From Antilocapra americana (lineage: Eukaryota; Chordata; Mammalia; Artiodactyla; Antilocapridae): a stretch of 64,000 bases of DNA. Location of the stretch: positions 6,359,191 through 6,423,190 of the forward strand of contig ML664161.1 of the NCBI GenBank assembly GCA_007570785.1, given 5' to 3'. Of this stretch, positions 48,777 through 60,669 are shown in pieces. How positions within the stretch are numbered: the first letter of the stretch is position 1; each line of letters starts with the position of its first letter. The translations under genes and the position numbers were made by a program. The notes beneath the pieces were generated by a model. That model was given only the letters and a program-made list of their open reading frames with translations. It was not told the origin of the DNA and made no database searches.

Positions 48777-49004
48777 GCTTCCCAGGTGGCACTAATGGTA
48801 AAGAACTCACCTGCCAATGCAGGAGATGCAGGAAACTCAGTTTCTATCCCTGGGATGAGAAGATCCCCTGGAGAAGAAAATGGCAACCCACTTCAGTGTT
48901 CTTGCCTGGGAAATCCCATGGACAAAGGAGCCTGGAGGGCTACGGTCCATGGGGTCTCAAAAGAGTCAGACACGACTGAGCACCTGGGCATGCAGCATGC
49001 ACAC
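48777..49004 (+). mobile_element. Bov-tA SINE with 11-bp target-site duplication
   Basis: A complete plus-strand SINE starting GCTTCCCAGGTGGCACTAAT. The flanks ACTCCGTATCA (48766-48776) and ACTCCATATCA (49005-49015) differ only by G to A at a CpG, consistent with CpG decay after insertion. Confidence 0.95.
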
Positions 49005-49015
49005 ACTCCATATCA

Positions 49016-49338
49016 AGCACAGCACCGGGCACTGGAGAGAAGAATGAGAATGAATAGGGCACAGACCCTTTTCTCTACAACCTCACAGCAGAGAGAAGTC
49101 AAGAGCTGCATCTGAAGGACACTACAAGGTGAGAAGTTTTCTGAGAGGCAGAAACAAGCTGGTAGGGGGAACAAAAGTGGGGATTGCTGGGATGCTGGGA
49201 AAGAACCAAGAAAATTTCATGAAAGATGTGACATCTGAGGTAAGCCTTAAAGGTATGCATGTGGTAGAAAAAGCAGAGGGACAGATAATGAGCAATGCAA
49301 AGAGGGCACTCTGAGAAGGGAGCACAGCATGAATGAGG
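49016..49338 (-). mobile_element. L2 LINE fragment
   Basis: The reverse L2 order: GGCACTGGAGAGAAGAATGA, GATGTGACATCTGAGGTAAG, GCAATGCAAAGAGGGCACT. Diverged; limits approximate. Confidence 0.55.
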
Positions 49339-49339
49339 C

Positions 49340-49505
49340 TGTTTCTCAACCGCTCATTTCAGGCACATCATTTCTGGGGTGCTTCTTAAAATGCAAATCG
49401 CTGGGTCTCACTCTCGGATTCCAGTTCTGTTGGTCAAACACAGGGATGTGGATTTACATTTTTTTTAACAAGTAGGCAGAGCCTAGGTCACTTTAAGAAA
49501 CACCC
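49340..49505. mobile_element. MER5-like DNA transposon remnant
   Basis: TTTCTCAACCGCTCATTTCA at one end, CTTCTTAAAATGCAAATC, TCGCTGGGTCTCACTCTC and GGATGTGGATTTACATTTT fit the short hAT-type MER5 elements. Diverged. Confidence 0.55.
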
Positions 49506-49829
49506 AAGCAGGGTCATAATAGCATATGGTGTTTTGGGGATGAGAAGAAATTCAGTATGAACAAGGGGTTCATATTGAAGGGTGAATTCAGATTGATTCA
49601 GATTGAATCAGAGGATTCAGATGGAGGGGTGGGGAGGTGAACTGGGAAACAAAGCTGGTCAACCAGATCTGAGAGAGACTGCCAAGTGTTCCAGGAACCT
49701 GGGAAAGCCTTGAAAATGAGATCCTGGGAAGCCTCAGATACCAAGAGTCCCCCTCAGAGCTGCATGAGGGTCTAGTCTCTACAGCTGCAACTTCTTGAAT
49801 GTTCACAGCACAAAGTCAGGGAGACAGGA

Positions 49830-49960
49830 AGGAGACTGGCCTAAGTTCTATGTCCTCTTGGCAAATGATTTACCATCTTGGGCCTCAGTTTTTCCTCTGT
49901 GAGATGAGAATAATACCATTGTGTCTAATATTCTGCAATAAAAAAATGCTCTATCTTCAT
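49830..49960 (+). mobile_element. MIR SINE fragment
   Basis: The plus MIR core: CAAATGATTTACCATCTTGG, GCCTCAGTTTTTCCTCTGTG, AGATGAGAATAATACCATTG. Confidence 0.7.
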
Positions 49961-50741
49961 TTGGTTGGTTGTTACACACTATATATATGTAGAAATTCAC
50001 GTGTAATTATCAAGCTGTATACTTAGGAGTTGTCCATTTCATTGTACAAAATTATACATAAATATAATACCCATGCACACATGTAAGAAAATAAATACCA
50101 ACATGTCAAGGTCATTCTAAAGATTAAATGGTATAATATATATGTAATGCCTTCAGTACCTTATATTTAGTTTTTTAATAAAAATTAAATTTAAATATAT
50201 AGCATTTATTGAAAATTCAAGTAAACAGAGCAAAAAAAAAAAAGAGAAAAATTTAGACCATGGTTTGCCTGCAATAATAAAGAATTTCCCCCATGACGGA
50301 GTCTCCCCTGTGGATACAAGACTATCTGTCAGCACTGTAGATACCCTAGGTTATTCTCCCATTTTTGGGTCCCATCCCAGATCTTCAGCTTCTCTCTCAA
50401 GTGGGATGGTACCTGGTCTGACACAGTTTACCTGCCCACCATTATCACCAGCCTGCTTAACCGTTTTTCACCGGATCTGCTTCTTGTGATCACACGTAAT
50501 CTCAACCCTCTCCCAGCGCCGCAGTCATTGTTTCTGAGGGTGCGTGCTGTACCTGAAGGCAATTAATTTATTTGCCAAATATGCACTTAACTAACTGTCC
50601 CACAAGGCTCCTGATCTCTACGGCATAAACAAACCAAAGCAAAGGAAGAGCATCCTGACACCAAGATAATGAATCAATGTATCTTGAATCTTTGTTGTGT
50701 TGTCTCCTTGTTATGTTAACAGTAGCATGACTAAATGTAAA
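49961..50741. other. Low-copy DNA, possible conserved part
   Basis: AT-rich to 50,230, then a balanced repeat-free stretch at 50,500-50,720 (GAAGGCAATTAATTTATTTG). No gene recognised. Confidence 0.35.
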
Positions 50742-50976
50742 GGACGCTCTGGTGGTTCAGATGGTGCAGTTGGTAAAGAACACGCCTGCCAATGCAGGAG
50801 ACACAAGAGAGGCGGGTTCGATCCCTGGGTAGGGAAGATCCCTTGAAGTAGAAAATGGCAAACCACTCGAGTATTCTTGCCTGGAAAACCCCATGGACAG
50901 AGGAGCCTGGAGGGCTACAGTCAATGGGTCACAAAGAGTTGTACATGACTGAAGTGACTAAGCATGCATGCACGCT
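50742..50976 (+). mobile_element. Bov-tA SINE
   Basis: The head GACGCTCTGGTGGTTCAGAT, CTGCCAATGCAGGAGACACA, box-B-like GGGTTCGATCC, full Bov-A unit and tail GACTAAGCATGCATGCACG. A clear target duplication was not found. Confidence 0.95.
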
Positions 50977-51049
50977 GGTGTTTCAGGACATTTTCCCCTA
51001 CATTTTGTCATTTAACTCTCTCCCTAACCCCAGGAAAGAGGCAAGACAT

Positions 51050-51195
51050 TCCACCCATTTTACAGATGGGAAAATATAGAGCTTCAGAGAAATTAGAGGA
51101 CTTAGTCATTCAGCCACTAAACCACAAAGACTTGACCCCAGGCCCCCTGAATCCTGGTGCATATGCTCTCCATTGCTCCACACCTGCTACCTCTC
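51050..51195 (-). mobile_element. MIR SINE fragment
   Basis: The reverse MIR: CCATTTTACAGATGGGAAAA, GACTTAGTCATTCAGCCAC, TTGACCCCAGGCCCCCTGAA, then CATATGCTCTCCATTG. Confidence 0.7.
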
Positions 51196-51439
51196 ATTTT
51201 CTGCTTATCTGGCCTTCAGCAAGAGCACTAACTCGTGGTTCTGACCCATCCATATAAAAGATGACTAGTTTTGAATCACATGGAAATAAAGTCCACACAA
51301 ACTAACAAATAGCCGGTAATAATCTACTTGAGAAGAGGCCATCAATTTTCAAGACACTGAAAACCGACTGAATTCCTTTCTGTACCTATAACTGGGAGAT
51401 CTGTAGCCACAGGTGTCATCAGGGAGAGGAGAAAGAGCA

Positions 51440-51560
51440 GGTTTTTGGGTCAGAAGGTTCTGGGTTCACAATCTAACTTTGATCTTGAGCAAGTTCTTGA
51501 AATTAGGAGTCTAGTTTTGTTCAATCCTTAAAAGGGGTGACCACCTCTAAACTCAGGCGT
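51440..51560 (+). mobile_element. MIR SINE fragment
   Basis: The plus MIR: TTCTGGGTTCACAATCTAAC, CTTGAGCAAGTTCTTGAAAT, then AAGGGGTGACCACCTC. Confidence 0.55.
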
Positions 51561-51689
51561 GATTGTACAACAGTAAATGCCACAAGCCTAGTTCAGTGAC
51601 CACAGAGGCCCTTGTCACAGTCACAACTGTTAGCCCACTTTCCCTAGACAGGCGTTCTAAAATCTAATGTTCGTGGATGTGTGTGTGCA

Positions 51690-51735
51690 CGTGTGCTCAG
51701 TTGCTAACTCGTGTCCAACTCATTGTGACGCCATC
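51690..51735 (-). mobile_element. Bov-A SINE tail fragment
   Basis: GTGCTCAGTTGCTAACTCGT followed by GTCCAACTCATTGTGACGCC is the reverse of the SINE 3' part, about 45 bases only. Confidence 0.75.
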
Positions 51736-51860
51736 ACACACACGTGATGTCTGTGCTTCCACGTAAGACTTCAGAAACTCTTACCCAAAGATCTTCCATT
51801 TCTACTCCTAGAACACAAAACAGTCCCTGAAAGTCCCTGCAAGCAACCAGACCAGTGCTT

Positions 51861-52083
51861 GCTAGTACCAAGTCGCTTCAGTCGTGGCCAACTCTTTGTA
51901 ACCCCATGGACTGTAGCCCACCAGGCCCCTCTGTCCTTGGAATTTTCCTGGCAAGAATACTGGAATGGGTTGCCATTTCCTTCTCTAGGAGATCCTCCCA
52001 ACCCAGGGATTGAACCCACGTCTCTTATGTCTCCTGCATTGGCAAGTTGGTTGTTTACCACTAGCACCACCTGGGAAGCCCCT
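51861..52083 (-). mobile_element. Bov-tA SINE with 12-bp target-site duplication
   Basis: A minus-strand complete copy from GTACCAAGTCGCTTCAGTCG to the head TAGCACCACCTGGGAAGCC. The exact direct repeat AGACCAGTGCTT lies at 51849-51860 and 52084-52095. Confidence 0.96.
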
Positions 52084-52201
52084 AGACCAGTGCTTATGAG
52101 ATCTAGTATTAGTCTGACTGAGGCTGCTCAGCTAAATACCCAGTTGCCCCCCCAGTAAGACTTCTGCATCACCAGCACCTCGGTCTCTCCAAACCCTATC
52201 T

Positions 52202-52204
<3 letters not shown>

Positions 52205-52249
<45 letters not shown>
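52205..52249. repeat. (AC)n microsatellite
   Basis: Uninterrupted AC repeat of about 22 units, long enough to be polymorphic. Confidence 0.98.
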
Positions 52250-52251
<2 letters not shown>

Positions 52252-53968
52252 TCTGCAGAATCTGGGGGTCTTTCAAGGGTGCAATTAGGGCAATCATTTA
52301 AGAAAGGCACCGGCAATCACTCATTTTTAACCAAAATGTTCTTAAAGAGAGAGGCAGCTTTTGCTTCTTGAAATGACAACAACAAAACCTCAGAAAATAC
52401 ATGAACCCTGTTTTATGAAGGTGGTATAGACAGTACATTCTCTTTTGTTTCCAGATATGGAGAATACATAAAAACATGATGAACAGGCACTGGCATATAT
52501 ATCGTTCTGCTCTTGTGGAGAAATTTGTCATATATCGCTATTCCACTGAGTCATCAATTTCCCCCATATTATCCAATGTTCAGCCCAGCTGGAATATTAA
52601 GCAGCCATTAGATTCTGAACTTTGCATTTCCTCACACTGGGCCCTTCCCTGATCAAGCTTTGTTTCTCTGCGATTATATATATACATCAGACCTTGGAAT
52701 CAACTTTCTTTGTTTTATCAAGACCTGGTGTGTAGTGATTCTGATTTATCATTTTTACAACAGTCTCTTCCCTGCGGGCTCTGGGTCGTGATGGTGGCAT
52801 TGCTACGATTTATGGTAGGGATTGTTGACGGAAAATGTATGCTCTTTTTGATTTTCCTTCTTCTCAACACCTGGTTCTTATTTTCCCAACTCTAGCTTCT
52901 GCCATTTTAAGCATTATTTACCCTTTGCTGAAATACATCAGTTTATTTGGTGGGGATGTGTAAGAGGATGGATTTTTTACAGTTGGTTATGATTTTCCCT
53001 CTTATCAACCCAATGCTGATTTTTTTTTAATATTTTCATATGTTGTTACGAACCTGGAGTTCATATTCATTTCTCACTGGTTTCTCCTTATCTGCCATGA
53101 CGTATTAGTTCTCTCAGAAAAAAAGAAAACACAGGCTGGGTAGGTTCCTCATGGAGATTTTTGAATTCTCTGTGACTCACACTGTAGGTGGTCGCTTCTT
53201 TTTCCAACCTGGATATGTTATTTATTACTTAGTGAAGGCTCCTCTCTCTCAAAGGCCCAGAGCAACGCTAATTTTTCTTCAGTCTAAGAACACTTCAGAA
53301 TAACTTGGCAAAAGGTAGAGCTTTTGAAGTCTGTTAGGAATCTGTTTGCCAATGCTGAAGATAACTTTAAAAAGTGGGATGAAAAAAACAAAGATGCTCA
53401 CACCTGAGAAATGTTGGATTTTCAAGACTGATAGGTAGGACTTCTCCTCTCCAAAGCAAGTCACAACCAATCAAGACTATTTTTCTACTAGAAAGTGAAA
53501 ACACCTACAGTGCTTTCTCCCTTTTTTGCCTCCTCTAAGGTACCCAGAAGAGGGCTGGGCACCGAGAAAGGCTTGTCTATACTGATTTCTATTGCCACTT
53601 TTAATCAGGGTTCCTTATGTTAATTTATATACTTTTCCAAGAGGTCAAGTAGTTCAGGGTGTCATTGAAATGGGATAAATACTCAATGCTCCCTCCACCT
53701 GCCCTTCCACTCATTCCTGAAACAGAAGTCAGCTTCTTGAATTGTCATTTTTCAATTAAAAATTGAGATCAATCAGACGTGTTCTGGTGGTGAAAGCTAA
53801 TCACCTCCCAGGATTAGGTACCCAGACATAGTGGTTTTCTAGGATAATTTCTGCTTAAGCCTGTTATTTCAGTGTAATTGTTAACAGTAGTTAATAATTT
53901 TCATCAAAAGTAATCCAAACTATCCTATTTTAGGTAAAAACTACATAGTCATGCCATCCTGTATGTGG
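52250..53968. other. Low-copy DNA, possible conserved parts
   Basis: No repeat was recognised. Two stretches have the look of conserved non-coding DNA: 52,540-52,910 and 53,740-53,940 (TCATCAAAAGTAATCC, GCTAATCACCTCCCAGGATT). A hydrophobic 61-codon frame at 52,710-52,895 has no support as a gene. Confidence 0.35.
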
Positions 53969-54184
53969 GCTTCCCAGGTGGCTCAGGGGTAAAGAGTCTG
54001 CCTGCCAATGCAAGAGATTCAAGTTCTGTCCCTGGGTGGGGAAAATCCTTTGGAGAAGGAAATGGCAACCCACTCCAGTATTCTTGCTGGAAAACCTCAT
54101 GGACGGAGGAGTCTGGCAGGCTACAGTCTGTGGTGTTGCAAAGAGTCAGACACAACTGATCAACTAAACAACAACAACAACAAC
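53969..54184 (+). mobile_element. Bov-tA SINE
   Basis: The head GGCTTCCCAGGTGGCTCAGG, CTGCCTGCCAATGCAAGAGA, Bov-A unit, then a (CAA)n tail (54,168-54,184). ATCCTGTA before and ATCTTGTA after the element may be a short target duplication with one mismatch. Confidence 0.95.
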
Positions 54185-54309
54185 ATCTTGTACTTATCCC
54201 CAACTTCCTTTTAGTAACAAAACCCCTGCTGAGTTGTTTTTTTTTTTTTAACAGGATACTTGGCTGTCCATTTTCTTTGTAGCCTGGCATGATCAATTAT
54301 TTATATAAT

Positions 54310-54525
54310 AAACAAACATATTGTGCTTACTATTTGCCAGGCACTGTTCTAGGAACACTATGAATTAAAACATTTCATCATTATCCTAAGAACTAGGTGC
54401 TATTTCATTGTTTCCATTTTACCAGTGTTGAAACTGAGAGTTTAAGAAAGTTGCACAAGTGGAAGAGCTGGGATGTGAATCCCAACAGGCTGATTCCAGA
54501 GCCTGTGCCCTTAACCTGCCACCTC
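54310..54525 (-). mobile_element. MIR SINE
   Basis: An almost complete reverse MIR: TGCTTACTATTTGCCAGGCA, CATTATCCTAAGAACTAGGT, CATTTTACCAGTGTTGAAAC, GAATCCCAACAGGCTGATTC, GTGCCCTTAACC. Confidence 0.82.
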
Positions 54526-55200
54526 CAAGTGTGACCACGTGTTGGCCAATGAAATGTGGGGAGCAAGTGATGCAGATAACCTGACCAGGAAAAAGGAATC
54601 TCGTCCCTCACTCTTACCCTCAGATAGGGCTTGATGCTGGTGAACATAGAGTTGGAGACAACATTCCAGAAGTTCCAGGAGCCACTAAATAAAAGAACGT
54701 GGATCCCTGGTCAGCCTCACAGAGCAAATACCTTCCTCCCCTGGACTGCCTGATACCTGGGGATAATGTGTGTGAGGGAAACCTGTCTGTACCCAAGACA
54801 ATTCCTATCCACATCCCTACCCCACAGAGACCCACTTTATGCAGATGACATACATGAAGGTATATGTGACGATTTCATCCCAGTATCAAGATGGATCTCC
54901 TTGATCAGATCCAAATATTTCTTCCAAATGACCCAAGATTTCTCTCTACTCTGATGGCTGCTCCCACACTGTTATAAAGCAGAGTTTCACTCCAGTTCTA
55001 TTTTAAATCTTAGAACACGGAAAATTTCCATGGAAGACAGATGTGAAAGAGAATGTAGTTAGAAATATGCATTCCTTACTCTCAGCTCCATTCAAAATCA
55101 TTCCAGAAGCAGAGGACTCATCATCCTGGCCTTTCTCTACCTCTTCATAGAATAGTATCCTCTACTGGTCCTCAGAAATCTCCTTCTCCCTGCCTTATTC

Positions 55201-55203
<3 letters not shown>
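54526..55203. other. Low-copy DNA, nothing recognised
   Basis: No gene or confident repeat was seen. Confidence 0.4.

Positions 55204-55261
<58 letters not shown>
55204..55261. repeat. (TA)n microsatellite
   Basis: About 29 uninterrupted TA units immediately before a SINE head; shorter TA sequence also follows the SINE (55,456-55,480), suggesting insertion into a TA-rich site. Confidence 0.97.
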
Positions 55262-55264
<3 letters not shown>

Positions 55265-55455
55265 TTCCCCGGTAGCTCAGTGGTAAAGAATCCGCCTGCA
55301 ATGCAGGAGACATGGGTTCAATCCATGGGTCAGGGAGATCCCCTGGAGGAGCAGTATTCTTGCCTGGAGAATCTTATAGACAGAGGAGTCTGGCAGGCTA
55401 CGTCCATAGGGCCACAAAGAGTCAGACTCAACTGAAGCCACTGAGCCCATACACA
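55262..55455 (+). mobile_element. Bov-tA SINE
   Basis: The head GACTTCCCCGGTAGCTCAGT, CGCCTGCAATGCAGGAGACA, a deletion of about 20 bases in the CCACTCC region, then the Bov-A unit ending CAACTGAAGCCACTGAGC. Confidence 0.95.
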
Positions 55456-56261
55456 TATACATGTATATATATACATAAACCTTTTCTTTAACTTTACCCT
55501 AGCCAGGAGAATTATTTCCCATGGGCTATCCTCTGGGATAATTTTATGAGTCCAGGATTCATCTGGCAAACAGGCCTCCAGTTAAAATTTCTTTCTGCAG
55601 AATGTTGTGGAACCTGGCCTGCACCTCTAACTTAGGCAATAGTGTTAGACTTAATAGTGAGTTTCTCTTTGTATTTCCTCATCTATGGGTTGGATATTTT
55701 AGGACAGTCAAAAGCAAACATTGTGCATCCCCTTGACCCTCCATATACATGTCTTCTGATGATTCCCAGACCTGAACTGATGAAATCAGGGAGATAAGCA
55801 GATGCAACTTGAGGCTCCCTAATCTCATAAGTACTTTCTGTTGACAAAAGAGTTTTTGCTAAGTGAAGTTTCCCCTCATAGAGCCTGTCAATATGCTACT
55901 ATTGACGGATAAAAGCTAGTCTATTCCAGGTCTGGACAATTTTGAGCTTCATCCCCTAACCCTGTTTTAACACAGAGTGCTAGAAAACAGGTCCCCAAAT
56001 GGGCATCTTAGCTATTCTGATGTAGTATATTTGCTGGGCCATCTTTTCAAAAAACCTACACAAGGAATTATCAGATTCCAGTCTTGTCACAGATGCCTTT
56101 TTTCACATTAAAAAGAAACTCAAAAGTAAAATTTGAGTGCAAAGATGTCCTAGACATGGTTGACAGGACTAATAATAATATTTAAGGACATGACTGTCAC
56201 AGACCTATTTCTATCAGTTCTGTAGTCCTAAAACGATTGTCCCAAACTCTGTACTTACACA
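55456..56261. other. Low-copy DNA, nothing recognised
   Basis: No gene or confident repeat was seen beyond the short TA-rich patch next to the SINE. Confidence 0.4.
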
Positions 56262-56460
56262 AGTGTATCCTCCCAGAGGTTCTCAACCGTGGCTGCACAT
56301 TTATATTACTGAGGGAGCTTTTTTTAAAATAAGGATACCTGAAGTCCCCCCAAAAATTCCATTGTAAGTGGTTTAAAGTGGGGTCTAGGCATCAGTACCA
56401 GTTTCAAACACCAACGATTTTCTTATGCGACCAGTGCTGGGAGCTACCATTCCAGACAAT
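56262..56460. mobile_element. MER5A-like DNA transposon (hAT MITE)
   Basis: It begins AGAGGTTCTCAACCGTGGCT and GCACATTTATATTACTGAGG, has GGCATCAGTACCAGTTTCAA inside, and ends CAGTGCTGGGAGCTACCA. The left terminus is well kept and the right one decayed. Confidence 0.75.
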
Positions 56461-56899
56461 TCCCCACTGAGATGCAGTAATTCCTCTCTCCCTAACTCAT
56501 AGTTGTAACTGCCTCTGGCTGAATAAAACCTCAGATGAATCACTTACTGCCAAATTTGTTTCTCATTTATTCTAACTGCTGTATTCAATCCTTGTCTAAT
56601 TATTCACTTAATCTCTTCTGATTCGACTCAAAGCATAGTTTTTTACAACAACCCAAAATTCTCTCAACACTCTGACACATTAGTTCAATGAATAATCCCT
56701 TAAAACATCACACCAGTCTTTTTTTGCTCATAAATAGGAGGTTAGGGAGACATGAGATTCACTTCTGGTGTGATGACTAAACGAAGGCAAGATACTATAT
56801 ATTTTCCACCCTCAATCTGTAGAACAGACAGGTTGTAACATTTAATATCACTGAAGGCCTCAGGAAGACTATAGTATAACACAATCTGGATGGGAATCA

Positions 56900-57010
56900 C
56901 AATTCTGCTGTCAATTGGCTGTGCAACTTTTAGCAAATCATGATCCATCTCTGAACCTCCACTTACCCAACTGTAAAATAATGGGAGAAATCAGTTATTG
57001 CATCCAGGCT
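56900..57010 (+). mobile_element. MIR SINE fragment
   Basis: The plus MIR: CAATTGGCTGTGCAACTTTT, AGCAAATCATGATCCATCTC, CTGTAAAATAATGGGAGAAA. Confidence 0.65.
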
Positions 57011-57496
57011 TCTCTCCCAGTGTTGAAGAAGTTCTCTATTGTCAGCCTGGTAAGCAGCTAACAGCTGGTAGGCACAGTGACATTAATTAATTAAGGGTAT
57101 TTAAAGTTCAAATGCTATGTTTCTTGCTACCTCACCAAAAGAGCTATGTTCAGTTTTTGGCCACAGCAAAAGGACAGAGTTCCTATTAACGGGGAGCTAC
57201 GTTTTATAACCAGGAAAGAGTAGCTATGGCTACTCCTATGAAACAGGCAAATGTACCCTCTAAGTGTACTTACACCATGGAGAAAATGAAAGTCTGATAA
57301 ATTAGATATTTATCTCAGAATTTACATTTTCACTAAAGGAAATACTTTATTGTAGACTCACAAAACCCCAGAAATGGAGAACATCTTTAAGAACCACTTC
57401 ATTTATTCCTCTATAACTGCTTCATTTATTCTATACATTCCTCTATATACACGGAAACCTATATGGCTCAGGAAAGAAGTATAGTATAGCTAACTG

Positions 57497-57712
57497 CTAT
57501 TTTTTTAAATTGAAGTATAGTTGACTTACAATATTATGTTAATTTCAGGTATACAGCAAAGTGATTCAGTTATATACATACATATACTTTTTTTTCTATT
57601 CTTTTCCATTATAATTTATCACAAGATATTGAATACAGTTCCCTGTGCTATACAGCAAATTGTTGTTGTTTATCTATGTTATATATGGTAGTGTTCCTCA
57701 CTCTCAGTTCTT
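57497..57712 (-). mobile_element. L1 3' end
   Basis: A minus-strand terminus: TTTAAATTGAAGTATAGTTG, CTTACAATATTATGTTAATT, GTGATTCAGTTATATACATA and CCCTGTGCTATACAGCAAAT. Confidence 0.87.
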
Positions 57713-57898
57713 TAAATTTATTAAAAGACGAATTTTAACAATCCCTTTTGATCCAAGTTTCCATTGTTGAGTAGTCTTAACTTAAATCTATCAAATTCTG
57801 ACTGTGCTAGTCTCCTTTGGCAGATGTCTGTGATTCTTTTGCCTGCATATATTCAAAAGATTTCTTGATTCTATATAGCCCTGATTCCTTTTGCCCTA

Positions 57899-58007
57899 GT
57901 CAACCCACTCCAGTATTCTTGACTGGAGAATCTCATGGACAGAGGAGCCTGGTAGGCTACAGTCCATTGGGTTGCACAGAGTCAGACACAACTGAAATGA
58001 CTTCACA
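57899..58007 (+). mobile_element. Bov-A half unit
   Basis: A 5'-truncated SINE beginning at CAACCCACTCCAGTATTCTT and ending CAGACACAACTGAAATGAC. Confidence 0.92.
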
Positions 58008-58389
58008 AAAGTAAGATCTCAACTTCTAAAATTCCCATTGAACTTTCAATCATGATTTACAAATCCTCAATACATGCTTTATGCTCTAAGCATCAGATCA
58101 ACTGCCTGTTAGATATTTCCTCCTGGGCTGCAAATTAAACATATTCCCACCATGTTGGTCCTCTTCCAGTGATTTTTTTTATATTCATAAATAGCACCAA
58201 CATCCATTCATCTGCACTAACCAGAAAATCAACTCTATATCCCCTTCACTCAAATTCCATAAGCAAATAATCACCAAGATTTTGTTCTCAAAAAATGTGA
58301 ATTCAACTACTTCTACCTCCATTATTCCCAGTTCAATGAGCCATTCTTTCTCTTCAAGATACTGGAAGAGACACCAGTGGGTCTCCTTC

Positions 58390-58900
58390 CCAGATCCATT
58401 CTGTATACATCAGCCAGAGTAAGCTCTCAAAAACGTATCAGATCATAGCATTTTCCTCAGGTGTCTCAGAATAAAGACCTATGTCTTCAGTAAGGCCTTT
58501 GAGGTCCTGAATGACCAGGCCCTCTCCCCCACCAGCCTCACCAGTCACATACTGAGCTGCTGTCTACCTCACCTTCAGCTCCTTCTTCATTCTTCAGCTT
58601 CCTTCTTATTTTAGCCCTTTGTACACACTGCCATCTCTGCTGGGAATGCTCTCCACAACCCCCATACCCTTCAGAGCTCATCTTCCTCCCCTCCAGACTC
58701 TACTGTCTACATTACATCTTCACCCAGCACTCACCTTGCATTTGTCTTGCATTTCACATGCCAGAACTCTTGGCAGGCACGCTTATAATTATTTGGTCAT
58801 ATTTCATATCTGAAGACTATATCTGCCTTGTTCACTGCTCTACCACCAACTGACTTGCACATAGTAGGCATTTTATGTTCTAATAACATTTTAGTAAATA
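58390..58900 (+). mobile_element. L2 LINE 3' part
   Basis: Sequential L2 landmarks: AGAGTAAGCTCTCAAAAACG, AAGGCCTTTGAGGTCCTGAA, GCTGGGAATGCTCTCCACAA, GCCTTGTTCACTGCTCTACC and TGCACATAGTAGGCATTTTA. The order fits the coding end and 3' UTR of L2. No frame is kept. Confidence 0.8.
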
Positions 58901-59399
58901 GTCGACTTCTCTTATCGTAAATTAGCTTATCCTCTCCATTCATATTCCCCTCGCCCTTCCCTGCCAAATTTTCTTAAAGACTGGACTTACTAAGTGCACC
59001 CCATTCACTTATCAACCAACTAAAATTTGGGGTACTCAGGTATTACCCCAGTAAAATTGTCAGTACCAAATTTCACCAGTGAAAAGTGATGGGCTTTTTC
59101 TAGATTGACTCTGACTCAACATTCCTGTGAAATGTGGACACCATGGACAATTCCTTCCTGTTTCCTTTATGCAGAAAATGTAATGAGTAGCTCCCCTGTG
59201 ATTAAAACAGGGTCCCTTCTCACAGCGAAACCAGTGAGAGAGTCAAATCAATGATCACAAACACGCAGCTACATCTCTGTAAGTACTACGAAGAAAAAAC
59301 AAAGGGCCAGAAGAGTGTAAAAGGCAGAGACTCTGAAATTGCTCTCCATTTTCCTTTCATTTCCATGGCTGATCTCTCCTCCACTTGCCCATAAACACC

Positions 59400-60530
59400 C
59401 GCATGCCAGGGTTCCATCCCATCACACTGCCTTTCTCATGTACATCCTCTTCCTGCATTCAGGGCCAAGAACTCCCACATCTGTATCTTCAGGTTGACTC
59501 TTCCAAGCACCTCTTGGACATCTCCTGGATGTTCCCTAGGCACCTAAAATGATGCATTCCCAAGCAAATTCAATGTCTTTCCCGAGTCCTTCTTTTGCTG
59601 TTCCCTCTCTCACAAGTCACTTAATCTAGAAAATAAACACCCCTGAGATTTTTTTTCTCCATTTCCCTCACCCCCACAGCAATCAGGGAGTTGTCACAAT
59701 TCTGCCTTCTAAGCATCTTGTAATTTCACCTGTTCTCCATACCCAGCGCCACTACTTTTGGTCAGACATTCATCATCTTTCCCCTGTATTACTGCTGTGG
59801 CATTCCTCTCTGGACCTGTGCCTCCAAGCTCCCCCTACTCTGATCATTCACTCTGCTGCCACCCACATTTATTGTGGTCATGTCACTGCCCTGCTTAAAA
59901 GTCTCCAGTGCCTTTAAGATATAGTCCACATTGATTAGCTTAATAATCAGATCCTGCCTCCCTCTCCTGTCTTATTCTTTTTTTCATTCATTCATCCCAC
60001 AAATAAGCATTGAGCATCTAGTATGTATCAGGCACTAATTTAGACACTAGAGGTAAAGCAGAAAACACTGCTGTCTTCATCAAGTCCCACACCCACGTGC
60101 TACAATACATAGCACTCACATCTCACACACACTCTCACACAAATACACACACTGACACACACAAACACACCTGATTTCCAGCAACTTGAAATCTCTCATC
60201 ATTTTCTACATGACCCATGTTCTTTCAGGTTTTCATATAATACCTCCACTGGCTGAAAGAGTCTTTTCCTTCCTCTCAGACATATTTGCATTCCCTATAG
60301 ACTCAACACTCAGATTTAACCTCCAAGAAGCCTGTAGGAATTCCCCAGGCAGACTTAGACATTCTCCCTTCTCTCCAAGACACACTACTTTGAACACATC
60401 TTTCACATGGACATCTTTTTTACATGTATGGCTCCATTATTAAACACTGAGTCCTTTGAGAGTAGGGTCCCATCTCCTTCAGTGTATATGTTCAACAAAT
60501 TTTTTCTGATCATAGAAATTGACAAAATAA
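59400..60530 (+). mobile_element. L2 LINE, interrupted
   Basis: A long plus-strand L2: CTTCAGGTTGACTCTTCCAA, AGTTGTCACAATTCTGCCTT, GTCATGTCACTGCCCTGCTT, TTTAAGATATAGTCCACATT, then after an inverted L2 piece GGTTTTCATATAATACCTCC and GAGTCCTTTGAGAGTAGGGT. CA-rich simple sequence lies at 60,118-60,172. Confidence 0.75.
59985..60090 (-). mobile_element. Inverted L2 3' fragment
   Basis: TTTCATTCATTCATCCCACA, GAGCATCTAGTATGTATCAG and GGCACTAATTTAGACACTAG are the L2 terminus in reverse, lying inside a plus-strand L2. Confidence 0.7.
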
Positions 60531-60669
60531 ATGAGGAAATATGTTCAACTACATCTTTTAGAGGAGCAGTCCACAAACTGTACCAGACACTAGAATTCAC
60601 TGTACCTCTTGTTTAAATGCCAATTCAGATTCAGTAGGTCTGTGGTGGGGCCTGAAACTCTGCATTTCT

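Noticed and set aside
48681..49115. 144-codon plus-strand open frame
   Set aside because: Its middle is the translated Bov-tA SINE at 48,777-49,004, with no domain outside it.
52710..52895. Hydrophobic small membrane protein
   Set aside because: A T-rich strand gives Leu/Phe-rich frames by chance; no start context or family support.
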